From contig OX246741.1 of NCBI GenBank assembly GCA_945910005.1, forward strand, positions 4,985,201 through 5,049,200: a stretch of 64,000 bases of DNA. The letters run 5' to 3'. The notes beneath the pieces are model-generated. The model saw only the letters and a list, made by a program, of their open reading frames with translations, was not told where the DNA came from and ran no database searches. Below, piece by piece: positions 49,607 through 60,509 of the stretch. How positions within the stretch are numbered: position 1 is the first letter of the stretch; the number at the start of each line of letters is the position of its first letter. The stretch comes from Isoperla grammatica. Its lineage: Eukaryota; Arthropoda; Insecta; Plecoptera; Perlodidae. A program made the translations under genes and the position numbers.

Positions 49607-52600
49607 ATACTGAATTTATTGTTTAAAAAGAAATTGTCTAAAAATAAGCTACACAGAAATAGTTTGGTTAGGAATCTCGTTATAGAATCCATTCTGTAAA
49701 AGGAAGTAAAATTAATAAAACAAATGTGTAATATAATAAATCAACAAAAAAAAAAATCAAAATTTTGGGATGGCATTAATTGATACTTTGTGCCTAGAAT
49801 GTACGTTGGATTCTATTAGATTTGGGACATGATATGCCCAGCTGTTTATTAACCCTTTAGTCAAACGTTTACATCGTGGTACCCCATGACTATGAGTGGA
49901 TATCAAAGGTTTCGCATGATGAAAACAAGCAATGTGACGAATAGGTACTTGTGTAATGGTTGTATGGTTGTGTTACAGGTTTTTGATTAATATTATTACA
50001 CAACAAATCATATATATTATTACGATATAAAGTATCTACATTGCAATGAATTGAAAAATAAATTAAAAGCATAAGTCGATGTTTTTATGATATCGTTATG
50101 TGTATCATCGTACTAACGAATAAAATTACCAACGGTAGTGTTTAATTTTTTTTTTTTTTACATTTTATGAGTGTCTACCACATCTTGCAACTAATTTATT
50201 AAAACGAGGTGATTTTAAGATTATTATGTCGAAAATGTCCTCTGAATAAAAACAACAAGGAAAGTATAGTGTTCCATGTTATGATTCATAAATAGCGAAA
50301 TACATTTTCTCTTCGGCAATAAACAAAATGTCGTGATTAACGGAGATAATGTATGGCTTTGAAGCGACAAATTAGTCCCGTTTGTCGACGCGATGAATGG
50401 GTCTTGATTGCGTTGGTATAGGCCACAGTAATGAACGTAAACGACGCCGCTTGGTGAGTTTCACTGCGTCAATTAGATACGATTCACTATCAAACTAACC
50501 TCTTTAGAGCAGCGTATTATGGTAGCTAAAGCAGCTAATAGCGCGGTAAGAGATTGGGGAGGGGGGGGGGGGGGTTGTAGTTGAAATGCGGGTATTAACA
50601 GTAAACAAACTATGATATAGCACATTGTACATGCCCAGACGTAAACCTTAACGTGCTAAAATGTTTTGCTTGTTTTAGTTCAGTCCACTATATTTCATAA
50701 AATTGTGACATGCAATAAAATGGGTGATATGTTTGCGTTTCCCACCCTCCCATAGACTGTATTCATGACCTAAATATAATTAGGCATCGGGAAGCGACCC
50801 TGGAACAATCTACAAAGGATAAGAATAATAGGAGGCAGGGCACGACAAAGTACACACAGATTGTAAAAGTGACTGAAAGAAACCTTAATTTTTGTGATTT
50901 TACCCGCATGCCCGCGCAAACATTTTTAAAATAATTTAACTTGCCCGAGCATTATTTTTATTGTCCCGGGCATCTCGGGCATAGCATTTTTTGAGCCGTG
51001 AAACTCACAGAATAAAGTGTGTTTTTTGATAGGTATTTGCTGTACCTTGGTTGGAAGGAAGTTCCGAATGAAGCGTACATTATTTTGTGAGAAATTTTAT
51101 TTAAAGTGAGAAAAACGCAAATTCGTTACCAATTTGATTGGCATGGTAAAACATAAAAACAAGCTAGTTGCTAACTACATATACAGAGTTCATAATGCCG
51201 GTCCTAAATAAATTGAATTTAAGTGACACTATTTAATCTAGCATAAGACTTCCTAGATAAGGATAAAAGTGAAGAACAAACACGTTTAGTTCAGCTGGTC
51301 AATCATTGACTCAGTTATTTGCTTGACAACTATTTTGGTACCTTCGCATGTACAATGTGTTGTTGTGCCCCCCCCCCCTACTCCCCTACTCCCTCCCTTC
51401 CATGGCAACTCTCCTCCTTACCCCACCCTTGATCTAAGTGAGCTCCTGCTTGAAACCCCTTACATGAATGCACCCCTCACAAATTGGTCGAAATTAGTCA
51501 ATAGCAAACAAGAGGGTATAGTGTTTGCCGTAGGGCAAAGCCAACTACCCCCAAATTAACACATTTTGAGCGATTTGTAACGTTAAGTTACTGACATATA
51601 CATACCCACCGACTTTGTCCGCCTACTGTAGCTGTCATTATCTGTTTGTGAATACGATGGCTAATTGAAAGGTAATGGGATATGGATGCGGGAACCGAGG
51701 CTCATTCATTCCGTCTCTATTATTCGCCAAATGTTACATTTATGTTCTGTTTAAGGCGAAATAAATTGCCTATTCAGGGGAAATGTGGCGGGAGGGAAAC
51801 TGGATACATGGAAAACGATCAAATGAGAGGATGGAAACGAAACAAAAATTAACTCTCTCTACAAATACATGATAATCACATTTTCATGGGAGGTCGTTCA
51901 TTGAAAGTGCTGTGAATACATATGCAATTCGTTGGCATGTTGTGAATTCTTGACTATATTTTATACAACATTTCAATAATTCTAATGAATTACATTTCTT
52001 ATTATAGAAAACTTCTGGCAATGCGCATAACATAGTGTTCAATTATTACTGGCACTGTCAACGTGCGCGCCCAGGGACCTCAAATCCCCTGGCGTGGTCT
52101 CGTCGAACTACAAAACGAAGTTCTCACAATACGATGATATGACTGAATTCATAGTTTTTTAGTTCATGATGTTGAACATTTTCAATCCCCTACGCGAGTA
52201 ATAATACCTTAGTATCAAATAAATGTTTATAAGTTTAATACCGAAAATTGAAGATATTTTATTTCAATGTTAATATAATTTTTCTTTCGAAAATGTAAAT
52301 TGCACATTATTTTTATAGAAAATATAAAAAATTATTTTCTGTGTCCTAACGGCAATTTACCATATAAATTCACAGACAATAATTATAGTTAGTACCATCA
52401 TCATGTTCAGTTTAAAATCATTTAAAATCATCATCATCATTAACCATCGCCGTTTCCTGCTTCTGGAATTTAATTAATTTAAAATAATTTCAACAAATAA
52501 TATCTAATCATTGTATTTATTGCATTCTAATTGGTTACAAGTCATGTATGACATTGTAGTCAGTTCTTCCCTATTTTCCTCTCACACACTCACTCTTGTT

Positions 52601-53279
52601 CGAGCCCACTCCCGGCCATCAGTCAAGTGTGCTCAGATCAGCTCAGATCAGCTGCTCACATCACTGTGCTCAGATCAGCTTGATGTAGAGCGTGTAAAAG
52701 TATTCGTGGGTCTGGATCAGATCTGGCTCGATGAAGTTACCGAAACAGACCTCTTCCGCTCTGTCAACACTCATGTCTGGGTTCAGGGTAGGGTAGGAAC
52801 ACTTCCAACCGGCTGCAAAGGAAGGGTTCGTATATTTTAATTCTTAATTTTTGTATGAAGTTGAATACCATATTTGTTTTCTGCTTTCATGTGCCAAGAT
52901 GGCTTTTTCAGCCATTATTTTGTCTAACTATCCAATATAAAACAGCTTCTTTTTCTGGCCTGCTCATGTCATTGGGCAAGGAGTCGATAGAAACCTTGAG
53001 GGCAGCACATCTAAAAAGATTCTAAATATAGCCTAATCACATTTCAATAACATTTATTATGTTTTGAAATACATTTAATTGATAACAAGTGCATGAAATT
53101 TTCACACATCATTATGGTGAAACAACAAGGAAATAAGACAAATGTTTGGATCACAACCGACCATCATACTCATGTCAAGAAACGCTGTTTTGTAGGTGAT
53201 GTCACTAATAATAGCATACTTCGTATACAATTTGTTTCTCAAATGTTCGATAGTTTTCTTTTGATCATTGACTAATACG
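49607..53279. other. End of second block and intergenic DNA
   Basis: Homology with the first block ends near 50290. Beyond it I recognise no gene. Visible features are a G run at 50557-50575, a C run near 51369, an ATC trinucleotide stretch near 52425-52440, and tandem gctcagatca copies at 52630-52680. An open frame over 52511-52840 (109 codons) has no family I recognise and no splice or promoter support. Confidence 0.4.
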
Positions 53280-53284
53280 AAAAT

Positions 53285-54080
53285 GTTCAATACGTGTGTA
53301 GTTATAGTTTAATACTAGTTTCAGTAATACCTGGCTCAGTTTGGTAAGCATGTGTATAGTTTGATACTAGTTTCGGTAATACTTGGCTCAGTTTGGTAAG
53401 CATGTGTAAAGTTTGATACTAGTTTCGGTAATACCTGGCTCAGTTTGGTAAGCATGTGTATAGTTTGATACTAGTTTCGGTAAGTTAATACCTGGCTCAG
53501 TTTGGTAAGCATGTGTATAGTTTGATACTAGTTTCGGTAATACCTGGCTCAGTTTGGTAAGCATGTGTATAGTTTGATACTAGTTTCGGTAATACCTGGC
53601 TCAGTTTGGTAAGCATGTGTATAGTTTGATACTAGTGTCGGTAATAGGCCTACCTGGCTCAGTTTGGTAAGCATGTGTATAGTTTGATACTAGTTTCGGT
53701 AATACCTGGCTCAGTTTGGTAAGCATGTGTATAGTTTAATGGTAATACCTGGCTCAGTTTGGTAAGCATGTGTATAGTTTGATACTAGTTTCGGTAATAC
53801 CTGGCTCAGTTTGGTAAGCATGTGTATAGTTTGATACTAGTTTCGGTAATACCTGGCTCAGTTTGGTAAGCATGTGTATAGTTTGATACTAGTTTCGGTA
53901 ATACCTGGCTCAGTTTGGTAAGCATGTGTATAGTTTGATACTAGTTGCGGTAATACCTGGCTCAGTATGGTAAGCATGTGTATAGTTTGATACTAGTTTC
54001 GGTAATACCTGGCTTAGTTTGGTAAGCGTGTGTATAGTTTAATGGTAGGCTAATACCTGGCTCAGTTTGATAAGCGTTCA
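53285..54080. repeat. 52-bp minisatellite, about 15 copies
   Basis: The unit is 52 bases, containing ctggctcagtttggtaagca and tgtgtatagtttgatactag on +. Most copies are nearly identical. Two carry small insertions (about 53484 and 53647) and two are shortened (near 53735 and 54040). On the minus strand each unit contains the 3' end of the candidate exon 54057-54168 and its donor (ccag followed by gtatta). Confidence 0.88.
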
Positions 54081-54168
54081 GCATGTTGTTCTCTGTAGCG
54101 TAGCCCACATATCCAGGGGCGACTATCCAGGCCAAACAGTTGATCTTAGGCTCACCGGGAACAGCCAA
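54057..54168 (-). CDS. Candidate internal exon of an unidentified minus-strand gene
   Basis: This 112-bp open segment has a good acceptor (tgttttatgattcag) and a donor (CCAG, then gtatta). It begins in phase 0 and ends in phase 1. It encodes LAVPGEPKINCLAWIVAPGY, then VGYATENN and AYQTEPG. I do not recognise the family. No partner exon was placed with confidence; an open stretch at about 54250-54390 on the same strand (with SSDEWLGVAIAS) might be one. The last 18 bases and the donor recur in each copy of the adjoining 52-bp minisatellite, which lies downstream in the direction of transcription. Confidence 0.3.
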
Positions 54169-54721
54169 CTGAATCATAAAACAGGTGTTTGAAATTTCAA
54201 ATATCAAAGGTTACCTAAATCCAAGATCCTCTGGCTTTCGTGCCTATCACAATAAACATAAGATTTCAATAGGCAACACAAATACTACCCCAGCGACGTC
54301 CGAGGCTATAGCCACACCCAACCACTCATCTGAACTCAGTATATAACAGGTAGCTCTCATCAAACCACGAGCCAGGTTATTTAAAAGGTATATGTTATTT
54401 TAAATTAGGATATGATAAAGTGGACCCTCGCTTTCATCTTCAGACCAATACACGCATAAACTATCTTCTGGACTCCAGAGTCACTGTCTAGAGTAGCGAG
54501 TGTACTGAATATGGCGTAGAGAGCTACGTACCGTCTTGGTCAAATAGAGTGTCATATTTGCATTCCGCCTACCCTAACTTGAAAGAAAATTTAGTTTGTC
54601 ATCACAGTTATTTATTCACACGTCATGTTTTGAAAGTTTTGAATGTCTGTCAACAACGCGAAACAAAAACAAAAACATTGGAAATCACCGCCTGTTTAAA
54701 GTATATTTATTTAATTCAATT

Positions 54722-54995
54722 CAAGGTCTACTTGATCTCCGCCTAGCGGAGGCTCGTCGAGCTTGCGAGATTGACGAGCCTCCGTGGAGATCAAGTAAAC
54801 CTTGTATTTATTTATTTATTTATTTAACAAAACAAGTTCTGCTTGATAACCCGACAGGGCATAGAGAAATAAAACATGCGACAGGGTATATCTTACTATC
54901 TTTGATCTCCGACTAGAGGAGCCTCGTCGAACGCCCCCCCCCCCCCCCCAAGTTCGACGAGCCTCCGCTAGGCGGATATCAAGCAGACCTTGTTA
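54722..54995. repeat. Paired palindromic elements
   Basis: Two related hairpins lie 150 bases apart. The first has arms at 54722-54758 (ttgatctccgcctagcggag, ctcgtc) and 54773-54804. The second has arms at 54902-54932 and 54952-54983 with a C-run of about 16 in its loop region. The outer ends of the pair (caaggtctacttgat at left, atcaagcagaccttg at right) are also inverse copies, so the whole segment reads as a nested inverted repeat. A TTTA array lies between at 54805-54825. Confidence 0.7.
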
Positions 54996-55250
54996 CCAAA
55001 TTAAGGTATTTGTTGTTACCTTGTTTTAAAATAAGAACTTAAACAAACGAAAGGGATATTCATTGGTTTGGTCTAAAATAAGCTTGTGTACTATGTTAAT
55101 CGTATATACACATTTCCTATTTAAAAGTGACTACGATTAGTACCATTATCTATGCTACCATTTTATGTTGTGTATTAACTTACTATTCTTATTACATATT
55201 TATGTTAAGATATGAGAATAAAATGGAGTTTTGATTTGATTTGATTTGAC
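54996..55250 (+). mobile_element. LINE-like 3' UTR with TTGAT tail
   Basis: The segment is non-coding and ends with ataaaatggagttttgattt followed by repeats of the pentamer TTGAT. A polyadenylation-like ATAAA just before a short tandem tail is the usual 3' end of insect non-LTR elements. No reverse transcriptase is present, so this is a 5'-truncated copy at best. Confidence 0.4.
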
Positions 55251-55779
55251 AACATCAACGACAAACATTGACAACAAAGACATCGTGATGATTGAGGGGT
55301 GAGGATGGTTGTGGTGAGGGAGGGGGGGGGGCAAACGTAGGCCTACTCTTCCAACCTCAGTATTTCGTATTTCCCTCTATTATCTGCGTGCATTGCCGTG
55401 CACATTTCAACGTCAATTAGAACATCAGCGGGGTGTATATACAGCTTCTGTTTGAAATACGGCGAGGGGGCGAGCCAAGTGGTCCCCCCCCCCCGGCAAA
55501 CGATCCGCCCGCGGAGATAATGGGAGACTTCAACTTGACTCGTCGTATCTTTTCATTTCTGTACGTTGTGAGCGTTGATAACCATAAAGCACCACATCAT
55601 CCATGCTTAAATAACGTTGCGTGGTTTCCACGTCAACTTTTTGGAGAGGAAACGATAAAAGCGTATCATTATTATGCGAGAGATGAACTGAAATGTTATG
55701 GTTGAAATGGAGTTGTAAGTTGGACTCTCTTAATAAGGGAAAGAAGACAGAAATTTAATAACTGATCTAATTATTTATT

Positions 55780-55925
55780 ATTTGATCTTTATTATTTTTT
55801 TTTAGTTGGCCCACATAATATAATATTACAATGTATGTGTGAAATCCATAAATAAGCCTGACTAGGACTCGAACCCAGGTTTCTCATTTTGGGACGTGTC
55901 TTGACATTTAGACCACCGGGGCTGG
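55780..55925 (-). mobile_element. tRNA-derived SINE-like element
   Basis: On the minus strand the segment begins gccccggtggtctaaatgtc (tRNA-like 5' end with an A-box-like tggtctaaatg). About 50 bases on it has the B box gggttcgagtcctagt. An AT-rich tail with an A-run follows. It does not fold as an intact tRNA, so a SINE head or tRNA pseudogene is the best reading. Confidence 0.55.
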
Positions 55926-58900
55926 CAATTTAATATCTGCTTTGATACAAGTTTACACTAAATTTAAGTTTAAGTTTAAACTGGGGTATTGTGTTTCAAA
56001 ATACGGCCAAAATTGGCCATATTTTTGGAGACTTTTTACAATACATCGTTTCAACGATAAGAGCTGATTGTGTGCACAATTATATTGCGTGTTACTCTTA
56101 CTCTTAATATAGCCTACTTCATAAATCATTCTCTACTGTATACTTTGTTGTATGCAGTTCTCAGTTTGCCGATACAAGGTTACAAAGAATACCGGCAAAC
56201 CAAAAAGACTATTTAAAAAAGGATTTAAAGTTTTTTTTTGTCTTGACATAAACACATACTTTCAGTATTAACGTTCGAAAATCAGTTTTCAAACATCAGT
56301 CTTCAAACAAACAAAAAATCAAACTATTTTCTAATTTATTTTAGCACTAGATTTCAATATGAGCTAGAACGAAGTTAATTTTGAAAACGCAAAACGCAAA
56401 TGGAACCTTAAGGACGACCCAACCCCATGAAATGTCCTCAAGGTAATAACCAAGTAAGTTATTGAAACTCAACACTGCTCGATAACTCTGAATAACTTAT
56501 TTGATTGCTAAATTAGACAGGGTCGCGAAACATTATACCCCAATTTATGTGTATTAATTTGTTTTTTAAATCTTGACTTTTATTTAATTCTTCATTAACT
56601 ATTAATATTTCTTTCCCTAAGTAAGTCACTGTTTGATCTCATAGTGGAAACTAGAATCCACTAATCTAACTACATTCTAAAACACTCCTCTAATGTTTCC
56701 CGTATACAGCAAGAAAAACATTTGCAAATCTTTTTAAAATGCGAAGTTATTATTTTTATTGTCGACCATTAAATAAATTCTATACAACCATTGACGAGTG
56801 CTTACTTTTGTTTAACACAACAAGGTTGACAGCGGGTGGTGGATCATTATTCCGTACCCTGGGGAGCGTCGCTATCTGGGGCACTTGTATGGCGTGAGAG
56901 GGGGGGGGGGGGGGGGGGTCGCCCTAGGCGCGTGCCTTCTCAAACACAAAGCAGCCTTAACTCTGTTAGCCACTAAAAGCGCTCAGCTTTACCCTTAAGA
57001 ATGGAAACGACTAATTGCAGCTTTCTCTTCTCGTCTTGTCAATTGCCTTGAACTTTCAAAGTTCACGGTTTATTATTTAATTATTACATCAAAGATTGTA
57101 TTCTTAGGTCGTGTGAAATTTCACAGATATGTGATTTTATTTGGTTGGCCGTGCATTTGCATTTGAATAATATTTTGGGATGTCCAATTTAACTTTATAG
57201 AATAGGACTTCCCAGTCGTAGAATATACTTACTGTTCACTTTGTGGACATGTATTATTGAATAAAAAAGTCCATTGAACACCGAGTGAGAAACGACGTTT
57301 TTATAGACTATGAAGATCTGAATAATAACATAAAAATAATTCATACAGATAGGTGGGTTTATGACGTATGACAAATATAGGATAACTTGATGACGATAAC
57401 TGTTTTATAATAAAATATTATCGTTAGTATTGTGCATTTATAATTGGTATTATTATTGTGTACTTATTGAGTTATTGTTGGTATGTTTATATTTTTGCTA
57501 TTGTTATTTTTGAGCTCAGATAGTTGGGATTTTTTCTCCTGGATGCCAAAGAAGGACTTCAGGATGGATTCATCCGTTATTTCACGATTAAACTAGTTCT
57601 GTGGTTTATTATCAGCTATACCTTGTGAGTTGTGACAATTGACACAATGCACGTGTGCATCACAGTGTCACGTGCTTAGTCGTGCCTCACGTGCTTTCAA
57701 ACTCGTACATTATCCCTGATATGCCTAATTCAATTAGATGGTAGGAACTATATAGTAAAGTAGAAAGCTAAGTTTTTAACTTTGGACTCAGCTATTTCGT
57801 GTATGAGAATACTTACTTTGGTGAAACTTAAATATCTTGATTTATACATATTATGTTTTGAAAGAATTAACGATAGGAAAGGATTGCATTCATAGTTATT
57901 GGACTGATGAGTGGTGGGAGTGAAAGGGGGGGGGGTATTTCTAATACACCTCATCACACTTTATCTTTATTCGTGACCTATTCAGTACTAACGGGTGGGT
58001 GAGAACGTTGCAATGTATCGTTGATTGCAGTAAGCATAAAGCAACGCGCTACGCTACACCTTACTGCTAACGAGCACAGTATTCATGACCGACATCCCGC
58101 TGGAGTGAATCTTTGTGATTACGATTACAAAGCCAAGCTCGATGCTTGCTGTGGTTTTCTACGGTTCAGTGTGGGAATATTATTTAATATGTTCTTTCTG
58201 AATGGAAAATAACGAGTTTTGGTCGGATGTTTTTCTAAAATTTAATTATTCGGTGAAGCATGTTTTTACACGTTTGTTTTTAGACTTTGATCGTTGAATG
58301 CGACATTTTTGCATGGACTTTGGATACAGTTTCAGGCGTGGGGAGAGGAGAGGGGGCGGGGAAGGGGGGGGGGTTGAATCCATGCATAGTATGCATATTA
58401 GCATCAAAATAGAATCCAACCTATTCAGGGTGATGCACGTATTTTGACATATCATTTTAATAGCATTAACAATTCATTAAATTTCACATAATTGGCTAAC
58501 AATGTATAATATATTATTGCAAAGAGTTGCTTAAAGATGAAAATCAAATTTGCACAGTTTTCGTTCCATTTCGCGAATGTTAAAAACTTTTTTTCAAAAT
58601 AAAATATATTAAAACTATTACTTGCAGCCTGTGGGATGATTTGTTGCAGTTTGAAAGTGTTATTAAAGATAGGTTATCAATAACTTTTTTATTGTTATTG
58701 GCAGGGTTTGTAAGGTAGTATTTGTACACAAATGAAAATACATGCATTCATAATTAACACAAGTTGTTCAAATTTATTCAAGACATAACACAAAAATATA
58801 CCGTAATAGGCCTGCATGGGATTGTTGTTTTACAATATGTAATACAGGAGAGAAAATAAAATGTGTACTGATATTTAAATAACATAATTTAAACGATTGG

Positions 58901-60509
58901 AATGTTTTGATAGATTTCAACTTTACTCAATTATAATTTAAACAACATGGCCAAAACAGTTCTGATCTGCAGAGAAGAAGCATTAACCAAAATTATTCCT
59001 ATCATTTTACCATACTCACATTATAACTTTAAACCTCAATAATGAACGTTCATTCATATTGTTTTCCAAATAATACTCTTTCGAATAATAATTTTAAATA
59101 TAATTACTCACCGTATACATGTAATTCTTATTATATTGATTTGTTTTTCGATTGTAAGGTTTTGGATGCAGACATATTATGTCTTCCCAAATATACTTTA
59201 CTGGTGACAAATTAAATAAAACAACCAGTTGATTTATAAAACACATACGTTTGCATCAACCTGCATATTCATGTTAACGAACTCTGAAAAATTGAATTAT
59301 GAATTGTTTTTTCTTACAGCTATATTCTACCGTTAGTTAATTACTTTCAAAACAAATAACAAAACTAGAAGACATTACTGAACTAAATTAAAACGCATTT
59401 TATTTTGTTATGTTACCAAATATATCGCACAACTTTTAACATAATTGATATTGGTTTAAAATGAATAACAAGATCAATGTGTATATTTTTTTGTCTTACA
59501 AATAAGTGTCTCAAATTCCCATTACATACCTTATCATAATGTGACCAACAAAATAAAGCATGTAAGTTATTACGTAATTTTGTTAAAAGAAAAATTTAGG
59601 CTGGTTATGATTACATTCGTGAAGGAATTTCCTTTTAACTATATTATTAAGCTCGTTTTCAGTAACACTGCCTTTAAACGTGTGTGACATTGTATGTACA
59701 GGTGGCCAACTTAAACGGCAAATCACATTAAGATATCTTGCTTAGTCTACACTACAATGTACACGCGCTATAGATGGACGATATGAAACAAGTATACAAA
59801 TTACAATGTATTTACAAATTAACAATATGAATATTCTAGAAGAAACGTTTTCTTTAAACAACCGTTTAATGATGCACGTGACGCGTTTACCCTGCGAGGC
59901 CGAGGGGGAAGTGGTTTCTAGTTCCTGGAAGAATGCAACCCCTAAAAATGAGCTGAGGGTACTTACATTACAAAAGTAATGATTGTGTTAGCTTGATGTT
60001 GCAGAGAGATGTTAAATAAATAAAATTATTAACATTATAAACTATATTTAAAAACTATTGACGCACATAAATCGATTCAATAAAGGGTCACTATTGTGTA
60101 ATAAACTAGACAATGTTCAAAAGAATCGTGGGCTGGTTTCAACAAACACTCGACCTCCATTAGTCGGTAAACGGAGCTTTGCTAAGAACAAACCTAACGG
60201 TTGCAATGTGCACTTTGAATGTAACGTTTTCTGAAATCATGATTAACAAACCCAGATTAATAAATCGGAGCGTAAGGAAGTTCGTGAATTCGAACCTTAA
60301 AAAAACTTTCTAACATATTAAATAGTATTATTATTTTGTAAAAACAACCTGCAACATTTTTGCTCACTTTTTTGACGTTGTACATCATTTTTGAGTTACA
60401 TAAAGATCTATTTGACGTACGATTTCAATTAGAACCACACTTCCGCCTTAAAACTACCGTCCTGTGCAGCCTTAAACAATACATGAAAACAATATCAGAT
60501 TGTAACAAT
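55926..60509. other. Non-coding region downstream of the homeobox gene
   Basis: I found no convincing gene in this AT-rich stretch. G runs occur at about 56900-56918, 57926-57936 and 58340-58375. Part of it next to 60509 should hold the 3' UTR of the minus-strand homeobox gene, but its end cannot be fixed. Confidence 0.4.

Noticed and set aside
52511..52840. 109-codon open frame
   Set aside because: Includes a simple gctcagatca repeat, with no recognisable domain or splice partner.
54596..54916. 106-codon open frame across the palindromic elements
   Set aside because: It runs through inverted repeats and a TTTA array, so it is chance coding.
55433..55705. 90-codon open frame beginning in a C-rich run
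   Set aside because: No family is recognised, and no promoter or splice evidence supports it.
55851..55925. Functional tRNA gene
   Set aside because: A and B boxes are present, but the cloverleaf arms do not pair well and an A-rich tail follows, so SINE-like is the better reading.
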